Position numbers and translations under genes: made by a program
The notes under the pieces: generated by a model
What the model was told of the DNA's origin: nothing
Databases searched by the model: none
The model's input: the letters and a program-made list of their open reading frames with translations, nothing else
Part shown: positions 56,492-64,000 of the stretch, piece after piece
Position numbering within the stretch: position 1 is the first letter of the stretch
Layout of the letters: every line of letters starts with the position of its first letter
Assembly (NCBI RefSeq): GCF_013300825.1
Contig: NZ_JAAIMY010000001.1
Coordinates: 124,001-188,000 of the forward strand
DNA: 64,000 nt
Source: Blautia wexlerae
Lineage (GTDB): Bacteria > Bacillota > Clostridia > Lachnospirales > Lachnospiraceae
Direction of reading: 5' to 3'

Positions 56492-57832
56492 TTAATGATA
56501 TTTATGCATCCGTGCATAATAGCTGATGCATAAGATCACAGTGGCTCCGCTCCATGCTGCAATTTCTGCAAAGAAAATACCGTCCTGTCCGATAAAATGG
56601 GGAAGAATCAGTGCAGCACTGATACGCATGACAAATTCAGCCATACCACTTACCATAGGCATTAAGGTATCTCCCAGCCCCTGAAGTGCAGATCTGTACA
56701 CGTACAGGAAGTACAAAACCCAGAGCATGGCAGCCATAATAGAGAGGTATTTAAAAGCAATTGCAAGTACCTGCTGTGTCTGCTGTGGTTCACCTGAGAT
56801 GAAAAGTGAGAGAATATTTTTTCCAAATAAAAACATGGCAGCAGAAATGATCAGTGAGGTAAGCAGGGAAAGCAGCATACTGCTGCGGACGCCTTTTCTG
56901 ATCCTGTCAATCTTTCCGGCCCCCAGATTCTGACCTACATAAGTAACGATGGCATATCCATAGGAAATAGCAGCCATTTCCAGCAGACCATAAAGCTTGT
57001 TTGTAGCTGTAAATCCTGCCACAAAAAGGAAACCGTAGCCATTGATCACATACTGGACTACCAGACCACCCACACCGATGATGATATTCTGAAATACAAC
57101 AGGAATACCAAGCTTCATCAGGCGGGCATTCATGCCGGAGGCAGGCATAAAATCTGCTCTGGTCAGATGAACAATATCAATTCTGCGTAAAATCAGAAAA
57201 CAGTAAATTGCAGAGAAGCTCTGTGCGATCACAGTTGCGATTGCTGCTCCTGCCACACCCCATCCGAAGCCTGCCACAAAAAGGATGTCCAGTGAGACAT
57301 TCAGCACAGATGCGATGATCATTGCGGTCAGCGGTGTTTTACTGTTTCCCATAGCCCTTAGAGCAGAGGCAAACATATTATAGGCTGCTGTGGCGGGGAT
57401 TCCACAGAAAATGATGCGCAGATATAACAGAGACATTCCGATAATATTGGAAGGTGTATGCAGCCCTGTTAATACCAGCGAAGCAAATGACTGGCTGAGA
57501 ATCAATACTCCGGCTGCGATGAATGCGGTCAGCCGGTAACTGTGTGCCAGAGATTTACGCAGATTTTCGAAATCTTTTGCCCCATAATACTGGGAGAGTT
57601 GAATAGAAAATCCCTGAGTGAGTCCTGTGGATATTCCTGTGACAACCCACATCAGAAAGTCAACAGCACCCAGTGCGGCAAGAGCCTCCACACCTGCAAC
57701 CTGGCCAACAACCATGGTATCCACCATTGTATAAAGCTGCTGACAGATATTTCCCAGCATCAGGGGAATTGCAAAAAGAATGATCAACCGTCCCGGTGAA
57801 CCGGAGGTCATATCCTGAATCTTGGTTTTCAT
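56492..57832 (-). CDS. MATE-family efflux transporter
   Basis: The start at 57832 (MKTKIQDMTSG) has AAAGGA upstream; the frame is open nine codons further. The 446-residue protein has about twelve helices in two halves: the first repeat begins LIILFAIPLMLGNICQQLYT, the second around LMKLGIPVVFQNIIIGVGGL. It exports drugs or metabolites in exchange for sodium or protons; the substrate is not predictable. The conserved start DMTSGSPGRLIILFAIP is typical of the clostridial group. Its upstream region carries the 143-bp repeat. Confidence 0.92.
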   Translation of the reverse strand: MKTKIQDMTSGSPGRLIILFAIPLMLGNICQQLYTMVDTMVVGQVAGVEALAALGAVDFLMWVVTGISTGLTQGFSIQLSQYYGAKDFENLRKSLAHSYRLTAFIAAGVLILSQSFASLVLTGLHTPSNIIGMSLLYLRIIFCGIPATAAYNMFASALRAMGNSKTPLTAMIIASVLNVSLDILFVAGFGWGVAGAAIATVIAQSFSAIYCFLILRRIDIVHLTRADFMPASGMNARLMKLGIPVVFQNIIIGVGGLVVQYVINGYGFLFVAGFTATNKLYGLLEMAAISYGYAIVTYVGQNLGAGKIDRIRKGVRSSMLLSLLTSLIISAAMFLFGKNILSLFISGEPQQTQQVLAIAFKYLSIMAAMLWVLYFLYVYRSALQGLGDTLMPMVSGMAEFVMRISAALILPHFIGQDGIFFAEIAAWSGATVILCISYYARMHKYH

Positions 57833-57976
57833 TAGTATAAAAGTTCCTTTCCGGAGCATATTTAAAAAAGTTTAGAAATGATTATTCGAATATGCCCTGA
57901 TATTTACATTAATAATTTTACATCATTAACGTGAAAAATGAAATATAATATTTCATCAGAATGATATAAATTTATC

Positions 57977-58119
57977 GTTACTGTTCACTCCGTTCACAGT
58001 AACTTAGCCAAAATTCATTCCAGATTGCCTGCGGCAATGGAATTTTGGCTTGTAGGTCTCGGGATTTTGGCATATTCATGCCAAAACACCTCGCGGGATA
58101 GTGGCGTGTGAACAGTAAC
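57977..58119. repeat. 143-bp dispersed palindromic repeat, copy B (inverted)
   Basis: Terminal repeats at 57977-57988 and 58108-58119 are the same 12 bases as in copy A. The reverse complement differs from copy A at about four positions by eye. It lies between a minus-strand MATE gene and a plus-strand ROK regulator, so it does not break a gene. Confidence 0.85.
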
Positions 58120-58143
58120 AATTTATCTGTTATTGTAGATATA

Positions 58144-58193
58144 TTAACTGAATCAGCTGAATAAGTTAAGTCCCCTGCCTCAATTGCAAAAAG
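58144..58193. repeat. Second copy of the short motif at 14501-14542
   Basis: TTAACTGAATCAG, then AAGTCCCCTGC and TTGCAAAAAG in the same order as at 14501. It lies just after copy B of the 143-bp repeat. Confidence 0.4.
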
Positions 58194-58288
58194 CAACATA
58201 CTCTGCAGAGACAATGGCTATTTACAAATATGACAATAACAGGTATCATTCTTTTATAAATACATTAATAAAAGAAGGTAGAAACAGA

Positions 58289-59401
58289 ATGAGCGGACTG
58301 GAAAAGAAATTTGCTACGAAATCAAAAATCGTAAATTATATTATAAATAGAGAATCCACATCAAAAGTGGAAATATCCAAAGAACTGAATCTGAGTATGC
58401 CAACAGTTCTGTCTAATGTAAAAGATTTATTGGAAAAAGGTATCATAATAGAAATTGGAGAATATGAATCCACAGGAGGAAGAAAGGCTAAAAGTATTGG
58501 AATCAATCCATCCTATCGTTATGCAATGGGAATTGTGATCACTGCAAATCATCTGGGAATGGTGCTGGTAAATCTGAAGTATGAGATTGTGAAATCAGAG
58601 CGGATCCGTCTGAAATTTGTATCTGATATGTCATACTGCAGTCAGGTGGCAGATTTTGCGGCGAAATTTCTGGATCATATGAATGATGCAGAACAGAAAG
58701 AAAAGCTTCTGGGTGTTGGAATCTCTATTCCGGGAATCATTAATCAGGAGCAGAAACTGGTGATAAAATCCCACGCACTGAAACTTGAAAACTATAGTCT
58801 CAGTTTCCTGGAACAGGCATTTTCTGTCCCGGTTTATTTTTCAAATGATGCCAATGCGGCAATGATGGCAGAAGATATGAACATCTATCAGAATGCAATT
58901 TACCTTTCGTTGAATCAGACTCTTGGCGGTGCATTTTGCATAGGGGGAAATTTGTTTTCCGGAGAAAATCAGAAGGCCGGAGAATTTGGACATATGATAC
59001 TTGTACCTCAGGGCCGCAAGTGTTATTGTGGAAAATCTGGTTGTGCAGATGCTTATTGCGCTGCAGGCGCACTTGTTGGTGAGTCAAAGGATTCTGTGGA
59101 ACAGTTTATGCAGCTGCTTCAAAACAATGATGAAAAGGCAGAGAAAAAATGGGAAGAGTATCTTGATTATCTTGCAATTCTGATTTCAAATCTGCGCATG
59201 GCATATGATATGGATATCATTCTTGGAGGTGAAATGGGTGGATATCTCTCAGATTATATGATACCTCTTGGGGAAAAAGTAATGAAGTATAATGGATTTG
59301 ATCATGATCTGAGATATCTGAAAAACTGTTCTTATAAGAAAGAAGCCTCAGCTGTAGGTGCAGCAAAGCATTTCCTGCAGGATTTTATCGGAAAGATATA
59401 G
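58289..59401 (+). CDS. ROK-family transcriptional regulator (NagC/XylR type)
   Basis: The start at 58289 (MSGLEKKFATKSKIVNY) is preceded by GAAGGT; the frame is open 35 codons further. The 370-residue protein has an N-terminal winged helix (STSKVEISKELNLSMPTVLS) and a ROK sugar-binding domain. The ROK zinc site is present (CYCGKSGCADAYCAAGAL), as is a glycine-rich segment LLGVGISIPGIINQE. The downstream genes, a zinc dehydrogenase and a GPH transporter, are the likely targets. A terminator follows the gene. Confidence 0.9.
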   Translation: MSGLEKKFATKSKIVNYIINRESTSKVEISKELNLSMPTVLSNVKDLLEKGIIIEIGEYESTGGRKAKSIGINPSYRYAMGIVITANHLGMVLVNLKYEIVKSERIRLKFVSDMSYCSQVADFAAKFLDHMNDAEQKEKLLGVGISIPGIINQEQKLVIKSHALKLENYSLSFLEQAFSVPVYFSNDANAAMMAEDMNIYQNAIYLSLNQTLGGAFCIGGNLFSGENQKAGEFGHMILVPQGRKCYCGKSGCADAYCAAGALVGESKDSVEQFMQLLQNNDEKAEKKWEEYLDYLAILISNLRMAYDMDIILGGEMGGYLSDYMIPLGEKVMKYNGFDHDLRYLKNCSYKKEASAVGAAKHFLQDFIGKI

Positions 59402-59457
59402 ATTTGCCTATAATCTGCCGATATATCATAGTAAAAAAATATCTGAATACAAAAAGT

Positions 59458-59500
59458 ACCCTGATTACAACAATGAAACGTTGTGATCAGGGTGTTTTTG
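59458..59500 (+). terminator. Intrinsic terminator after the ROK gene
   Basis: A 14-base arm (59458-59471) pairs with 59480-59493 with one mismatch, followed by a T run. Confidence 0.85.
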
Positions 59501-59610
59501 TTGAGGGAATTCCGAAGACAATCAGAAGGATTGCTATAGTAAAATCTGCATAAAAACAAAATCTTTACTTTGTGCAACTGGTAGAAATGAGAAATATTCT
59601 TAAATATTTA

Positions 59611-59669
59611 TTGACAAAGTTATATATTTGAATAATAATGTAATTACTTTAATAAAACATTTAATAAAA
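59611..59669 (+). promoter_or_regulatory. Promoter and possible ROK operator of the dehydrogenase-transporter unit
   Basis: TTGACA (59611-59616) and TAATAA (59633-59638) form a promoter. Just downstream TTTAATAAAA occurs twice (59648-59657 and 59660-59669), 12 bases apart. AT-rich repeats of this kind fit binding sites of NagC/XylR-type repressors; binding is inferred. Confidence 0.6.
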
Positions 59670-59724
59670 GATAGTAAATAACAAGAAGTTCAAAGTACAT
59701 TCAACAAACAAGGAGGAAAATATT

Positions 59725-60753
59725 ATGTTACAGCAGGTTATGACAAATCCAGGAGAAATCATTTTCAGAGAGGTTCCCGTACCAGAGATTAAAGACAACC
59801 AGGTTTTGGTTAAGATTATGAATATTGGTATCTGTGGTTCTGATATCCATGTATATCACGGAAAACATCCTTTTACAAAATACCCGGTAACCCAGGGACA
59901 TGAAGTATCAGGAGAAGTGGTAAAAACAGGTGATGCAGTAACAGAATTTCATGTGGGACAGAAAGTAACAATTGAGCCACAGGTATATTGTGGACATTGT
60001 TATCCATGCCGTCACGGAAAATACAATCTCTGCGAAGAGCTGAAAGTAATGGGATTCCAGACAACAGGAACTGCATCCGAGTATTTTGCAGTTGATGCAT
60101 CAAAAGTAACACCGATACCGGAAGATATGTCTTATGAAGAGGGCGCAATGATCGAGCCTCTGGCAGTAGCTGTTCATGGAGTTAAACAGATGGGCGATGT
60201 AACAGGAATGAATATTGTAGTGATAGGAGCCGGTCCGATCGGAAATCTGGTAGCGCAGTCTGCAAAAGGGATGGGAGCAGCTAAAGTTATGATCACAGAT
60301 GTCAGTGATCTTCGTCTGGAAAAAGCAAAAGAGTGTGGAATTGACGTATGTGTCAACACAAGAAATAAAAATTTCGGGGAAGCAATGGTAGAAGCCTTTG
60401 GACCGGATAAGGCAGATGTTATCTATGATTGTGCAGGAAATAACATTACAATGGGACAGGCGATCAAATATGCAAGAAAAGGAAGCGTGATTGTGCTGGT
60501 TGCAGTTTTTGCAGGAATGGCTGAGATCGATCTGGCAGTTGCAAATGATCATGAGCTTGATATCAAGAGCACAATGATGTACAGACATGATGATTATGTA
60601 GACGGAATCAGACTGGTGAATGAAGGAAAAGTGCATTTAAGACCGCTGATCTCTAAGACATTTGCATTTAAAGATTATCTGAAAGCATACCAGTACATTG
60701 ACGATAACCGTGAGACCACAATGAAAGTGATTATCAATGTGCAGGAAAAATAA
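59725..60753 (+). CDS. Zinc-dependent medium-chain dehydrogenase (sorbitol/threonine dehydrogenase-like)
   Basis: A 342-residue protein of the medium-chain dehydrogenase family. The catalytic zinc site is in ICGSDIHVYHG and GHEVSGEVV; the structural zinc cysteines are in CGHCYPCRHGKYNLC. The nucleotide-binding motif is VIGAGPIGNLVAQ, followed by Asp in MITDVSD, which suggests NAD. It likely oxidises a polyol or sugar alcohol in the cytoplasm. GGAGG precedes the start. The following gene is a GPH sugar transporter in the same direction, and the upstream gene is a ROK regulator. Confidence 0.92.
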   Translation: MLQQVMTNPGEIIFREVPVPEIKDNQVLVKIMNIGICGSDIHVYHGKHPFTKYPVTQGHEVSGEVVKTGDAVTEFHVGQKVTIEPQVYCGHCYPCRHGKYNLCEELKVMGFQTTGTASEYFAVDASKVTPIPEDMSYEEGAMIEPLAVAVHGVKQMGDVTGMNIVVIGAGPIGNLVAQSAKGMGAAKVMITDVSDLRLEKAKECGIDVCVNTRNKNFGEAMVEAFGPDKADVIYDCAGNNITMGQAIKYARKGSVIVLVAVFAGMAEIDLAVANDHELDIKSTMMYRHDDYVDGIRLVNEGKVHLRPLISKTFAFKDYLKAYQYIDDNRETTMKVIINVQEK

Positions 60754-60866
60754 AATACCCTGCTGATCATAAGCATTATGTAAGACCAAGATATAATAAA
60801 AAAGACTGCTGTAAAGAACACATGAGTAAACGGAAAGACGGAGGATGGCAGCAGGCAGGAGGAATT

Positions 60867-62231
60867 ATGGAGAGTAAAAACGAAAATGTAAAAGTTCCGT
60901 TGATCAGTAAAATCGCATATGGATTTGGCGATGTAGGATGTAATTTCAGCTGGATGTTCGTCAGTAATTTTCTCATGATTTTTTACACAGACGTATTTGG
61001 AATTAGTATGGCAGCAGTCTCTGCCCTGATGCTGTTTTCGAGATTTTGGGATGCGATCAATGATCCGATCGTGGGTGGACTGACAGATAAAACCAAAACA
61101 AAATGGGGACGTTATCGTCCATGGCTTCTCATTGCAGCTCCGATCACGGCCGTGCTTCTGATTATGACATTCTGGGCACATCCGGATTGGTCGGACAGAT
61201 CAAAGGTTATCTATATGGTAATTACATACTGTCTGCTGGTACTTGGATATACTTGTGTAAATATCCCGTATGGCACCCTTTGTGGAGCAATGACACAGGA
61301 TATCGATGAACGTGCAAAGATTAATACATCACGTTCAGTATCTGCAATGGTTGCAATTGGAATTATCAATATCATTACAGTTCCACTGATTGGAAAACTT
61401 GGCAGTCAAAGTGCTAAAATCGGATACCTACTGGTAGCAATCATATACGGATGTATTTTTGCAGCCTGTCATTTCTTCTGTTTCGCAAAAACAAAAGAGC
61501 AGGTGATTATGCCGGAAAAAGACAAAATATCCATAAAAGTGCAGTTAAGAGCAGTGATGCAGAACCGCCCATATATTCTGGCATTAATCGGACAGGTGTT
61601 ATTCGGATTTACACTTTATGGAAGAAATGCAGATGTTTTATACTATTTCACTTATGTAGAGGGAAATGCATCCTACTATACTACATATTCCATGTGTATT
61701 ATCATTCCATCCATTATCGGTGCTGCATGTTTCCAGCCGGTATTCCGAAAATTGAATAATAAAGGAAGAACTGCATCTATTTTTGCCCTTTTTACCGGAA
61801 TTTCCATGCTCTGTATGTTCTTCTTCAATGTAAAAGAAACACCGGCAGCGTTCTATACACTTGCAGGAATTACACAATTCTTTTTTTCTGGATTTAACAC
61901 TGCAATCTATGCGATCATTCCCGACTGCGTAGAATACGGAGAGTGGAAAACGGGCTTAAGGAATGATGGTTTTCAATATGCATTTGTGTCACTGGGAAAT
62001 AAAATTGGCATGGCAATAGGAACTGCTCTACTTGCAGCACTTCTTGGAAAATATGGATATGTGGCAAATCAGGTACAGAATCCGGCTGTTCTCAGTATTA
62101 TGAGACATTCCTTTACTACAATTCCGGGAGTTTTATGGATAGTGACAGCAATTGTACTGTTTTTCTATCGCCTGAATAAAAAACGTTACAATGAAATTGT
62201 AGAAGACCTGAAAAAAAAACGGGTAAAATAA
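60867..62231 (+). CDS. GPH-family (glycoside-pentoside-hexuronide) sugar:cation symporter
   Basis: The start at 60867 (MESKNENVKVPLISKIAYG) has AGGAGG at about 60857; the frame opens 15 codons earlier. The 454-residue protein has twelve helices. Family signatures are AYGFGDVGCNF, RFWDAINDPIVGGLTDKT, KWGRYRPWLL and CVEYGEWKTGLRNDGFQYA. GPH proteins take up glycosides, pentoses or hexuronides with sodium or protons. Adjacent to a polyol-type dehydrogenase, it may import the substrate of that enzyme. A terminator follows. Confidence 0.93.
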   Translation: MESKNENVKVPLISKIAYGFGDVGCNFSWMFVSNFLMIFYTDVFGISMAAVSALMLFSRFWDAINDPIVGGLTDKTKTKWGRYRPWLLIAAPITAVLLIMTFWAHPDWSDRSKVIYMVITYCLLVLGYTCVNIPYGTLCGAMTQDIDERAKINTSRSVSAMVAIGIINIITVPLIGKLGSQSAKIGYLLVAIIYGCIFAACHFFCFAKTKEQVIMPEKDKISIKVQLRAVMQNRPYILALIGQVLFGFTLYGRNADVLYYFTYVEGNASYYTTYSMCIIIPSIIGAACFQPVFRKLNNKGRTASIFALFTGISMLCMFFFNVKETPAAFYTLAGITQFFFSGFNTAIYAIIPDCVEYGEWKTGLRNDGFQYAFVSLGNKIGMAIGTALLAALLGKYGYVANQVQNPAVLSIMRHSFTTIPGVLWIVTAIVLFFYRLNKKRYNEIVEDLKKKRVK

Positions 62232-62267
62232 AGAGTGTCGTGAAGTGAATTGCGAATATCAACAGAG

Positions 62268-62309
62268 TCTCCTTGAGCAGCATTAAAAAATCTGCTTAAG
62301 GAGATTTTT
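62268..62309 (+). terminator. Intrinsic terminator after the GPH gene
   Basis: A 13-base stem with one mismatch (62268-62280 with 62292-62304) and five T residues. Confidence 0.85.
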
Positions 62310-62420
62310 ATATCTGGAGTTTTTGTGGTTGCATTTTTGTTTTATATGGGTATAATGGTGAGATAAGTCTGCAGATGAAAGGAAGACAATGCTGACAATA
62401 TAACGAAGGAGCGGAGTATT

Positions 62421-63713
62421 ATGCTGAAAAGATTCACCAGATATGTAACCCAGAGTGTTGCCGGAATGATCGGGATTTCTGTTTATGTTCTGGCAGATAC
62501 TTTCTTTATATCTGTATATTCCGGTGCTGACGGACTGGCAGTTCTCAATTTGATCCTGCCGGTTTATGGACTGATCTATGCGATTGGGGCTATGATCGGG
62601 ATTGGTTCCGCTACCAGGTATGCCATAAGCAGGGCAAAAGGAAAAAATACAGAACATTATTTCGTACAGTCAGTAACCTGGAGCATACTGGCTGCAGTTC
62701 CATTTATGCTGGTCGGAATCTTTATTCCGGACAAAGCATTGGCTTTGCTGGGTGCAGATGCCGGACTGATCGGACTTGGACGAAACTATGTGAGAATTAT
62801 TCTGATCGCAACACCATTCTTCATGTCAAATTATACATTTACTGCATTTGCCAGAAACGATGGAGCGCCTTCTGTTGCAATGATCGGTTCCATCAGTGGA
62901 AGTATCTTTAACATTATATTTGATTATATATTCATGTTCCCGGTCGGTCTGGGATTTTCCGGAGCCGGACTGGCTACTGCAATCTGTCCGATCGTAACAA
63001 TGAGCGTCTGTACCATACACTACAGAAGTAGCAGAAACCATGTAGGATTCCATTGGAAAAAACCGTCATTCAGACACCTGATTTCCTGCTGTCAGCTGGG
63101 AGTTTCCGCATTTGTCGGTGAACTGTCTTCCGGTGTGATTGCTATTGTATTTAATTTTCTGATCCTTGGAATCGCGGGAAATATGGGTGTGGCAGCCTAT
63201 GGAGTTGTGGCAAATCTTTCTATCGTGGCATTTGCAATTTTCAACGGTCTGGCCCAGGGAGCACAGCCCCTGATCAGTGAAAGCTACGGAAAAGGTCAGC
63301 CCACTCAGGTAAGAAAACTTCTGAAATGGAGCCTGCTCGTATGTCTTGCTGTAGAAGCACTGATCCAATTGATCATCTGGACTTCAACCGACATGCTAAT
63401 CAGCATTTTCAACAGCGAAAACAATGTTCAGTTATTGAATTATGCACATACAGGACTGCGTCTGTATTTCCTTGGATTTATAGTGGCAGGAATCAATATT
63501 GTACTGGTGGCATATTTCTCAGCAGTAGATGAACCTAAAATCGCGATTGTCGGATCATTCCTGAGAGGAATTGTTGCTATTGTTATCTGCGCAGTTATAC
63601 TTGCGAAATTATTTGGATTAAATGGAATCTGGATCTCTCTTCTTGTAGCGGAGACAGTTACGTTTCTGACGATTCTGTTTCTGGCATATAAAGACAGAAA
63701 CAGAATCGAATAA
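62421..63713 (+). CDS. MATE-family efflux transporter
   Basis: A 430-residue membrane protein with the MATE pattern: VAGMIGISVYVLADTFFISV in the first helix pair, GIGSATRYAISRAKGK, FARNDGAPSVAMIGSI, and the second half from CQLGVSAFVGELSSGVIAIV. It exports cationic compounds or metabolites; the substrate is unknown. AAGGAGCGG precedes the start. It is not close in sequence to the MATE protein at 56492; the N-terminal motif is different. A strong terminator follows the stop. Confidence 0.92.
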   Translation: MLKRFTRYVTQSVAGMIGISVYVLADTFFISVYSGADGLAVLNLILPVYGLIYAIGAMIGIGSATRYAISRAKGKNTEHYFVQSVTWSILAAVPFMLVGIFIPDKALALLGADAGLIGLGRNYVRIILIATPFFMSNYTFTAFARNDGAPSVAMIGSISGSIFNIIFDYIFMFPVGLGFSGAGLATAICPIVTMSVCTIHYRSSRNHVGFHWKKPSFRHLISCCQLGVSAFVGELSSGVIAIVFNFLILGIAGNMGVAAYGVVANLSIVAFAIFNGLAQGAQPLISESYGKGQPTQVRKLLKWSLLVCLAVEALIQLIIWTSTDMLISIFNSENNVQLLNYAHTGLRLYFLGFIVAGINIVLVAYFSAVDEPKIAIVGSFLRGIVAIVICAVILAKLFGLNGIWISLLVAETVTFLTILFLAYKDRNRIE

Positions 63714-63739
63714 CACTGTTGAAAAGGAATTCTTGTATA

Positions 63740-63790
63740 AACCTCCAAACTGATGTAAGATAAGATTACTCAGTTTGGAGGTTTTATTTT
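63740..63790 (+). terminator. Intrinsic terminator after the MATE gene
   Basis: A 14-bp stem (63740-63753 with 63770-63783) and a T-rich tail. The right arm carries GGAGG (63777-63781), which can also serve the next gene as Shine-Dalgarno. Confidence 0.85.
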
Positions 63791-63791
63791 T

Positions 63792-64000
63792 ATGTTTAAC
63801 GAAATAAAAGATTTCGCTGCGCCGGAACTGGATGTATATGCCAGAACATCAGAAGTGCAGCTTTTACGATATTATGAACCGGAACCGGGAATTTTCATTG
63901 CGGAGAGTCCGAAAGTAATTGAACGTGCCCTGAATGCAGGATATCAGCCAATCTCTTTCCTGGTGGAGCATAAAGATCTGGAAGGAGAGGCACAGGAAAT
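63792..64000 (+). CDS. TrmH/SpoU-type RNA methyltransferase, N-terminal part (cut by window end)
   Basis: An open frame starts at ATG 63792 and runs off the window. The first 69 residues read MFNEIKDFAAPELDVYARTS, then LRYYEPEPGIFIAESPKVIE and RALNAGYQPISFLVEHKDL. This is the N-terminal substrate-binding part of SpoU-family 2'-O-ribose methyltransferases, by recognition of the FIAESPKVIERAL pattern. The catalytic knotted domain would follow outside the window. GGAGG inside the preceding terminator arm is the only ribosome binding site. Confidence 0.75.
   Translation, partial: MFNEIKDFAAPELDVYARTSEVQLLRYYEPEPGIFIAESPKVIERALNAGYQPISFLVEHKDLEGEAQE

Noticed and set aside
57978-58214. Minus-strand ORF of 78 codons covering copy B of the 143-bp repeat
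   Set aside because: It is open only because it runs through the palindromic repeat; there is no ribosome binding site and no family likeness.
1-64000. CRISPR arrays, tRNA and rRNA genes, prophage genes
   Set aside because: No regular repeat-spacer pattern, no cloverleaf-like sequence and no phage structural or integrase genes were seen.

Overview
The window looks like the chromosome of a gut Firmicute of the family Lachnospiraceae, most likely Blautia or a close relative. The signs are low-to-mid GC, strong AGGAGG ribosome binding sites, many sugar ABC and MFS systems with cytoplasmic glycosidases, IS1182-type transposase sequence, Rpn-type nuclease genes, and very large secreted proteins with Ig-like and fibronectin-like modules. 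The genus is an inference. No tRNA, rRNA, CRISPR array or prophage is visible.

Layout. 1-600: end of an MscS channel gene. 720-12155: a locus with a strong promoter, an attenuator-like leader, a complete oligopeptide-type ABC importer, a DeoR regulator, a CutC-family protein, a transglutaminase-like protein and a cytoplasmic GH29 alpha-fucosidase; it may serve uptake and breakdown of fucosylated glycopeptides. 12196-15332: a secreted protein of unknown role, a stand-alone precorrin-2 methyltransferase coupled to an ABC-2 exporter, then a 143-bp dispersed repeat. 15698-18499: a c-di-GMP protein (receiver, sensor region, degenerate GGDEF, EAL). 18503-20884: a decayed selenium-utilisation locus (broken LysR, intact cysteine desulfurase, C-terminal stump of YedE). 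21129-27201: LacI regulator, CUT1 importer without its own ATPase, and GH13 oligo-1,6-glucosidase. 27453-28420: FMN riboswitch and riboflavin transporter RibU. 28407-32315: RluA-type pseudouridine synthase, then a minus-strand operon under a cobalamin riboswitch (leucine-rich repeat protein, CbiZ, asparaginase remnant).

The centre of interest is 33732-50756. One clear cobalamin riboswitch, preceded by a second cobalamin-like leader and a promoter, reads into a run of secreted proteins around an ECF importer (T, fused A-A, S). Three of these proteins carry a DUF4430 domain, the family related to the C-terminal domain of animal transcobalamin and intrinsic factor. Two carry an alpha/alpha-barrel region of the kind that forms the N-terminal domain of those proteins. 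The working hypothesis is a surface corrinoid-capture system, analogous to intrinsic factor, that feeds an ECF B12 importer. Together with cobI and cbiZ this makes three B12-linked loci in 38 kb, which suggests a corrinoid scavenger and remodeller.

50776-52171 is an internally deleted IS1182-type element hit by a 161-bp fold-back MITE. 52283-56100 holds an MntA-HepT toxin-antitoxin pair, a Nudix hydrolase and a GH3 glycosidase with reversed domain order. 56141-57832 is a MATE stump beside an intact MATE gene. 57977-58119 is the second copy of the 143-bp repeat. 58289-62309 is a ROK regulator with a zinc dehydrogenase and a GPH sugar transporter. 62421-64000 is another MATE exporter and the start of an RNA methyltransferase gene. 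A recurring theme is gene decay by internal deletion: the LysR, asparaginase, Rpn nuclease, transposase and MATE genes all look internally shortened.
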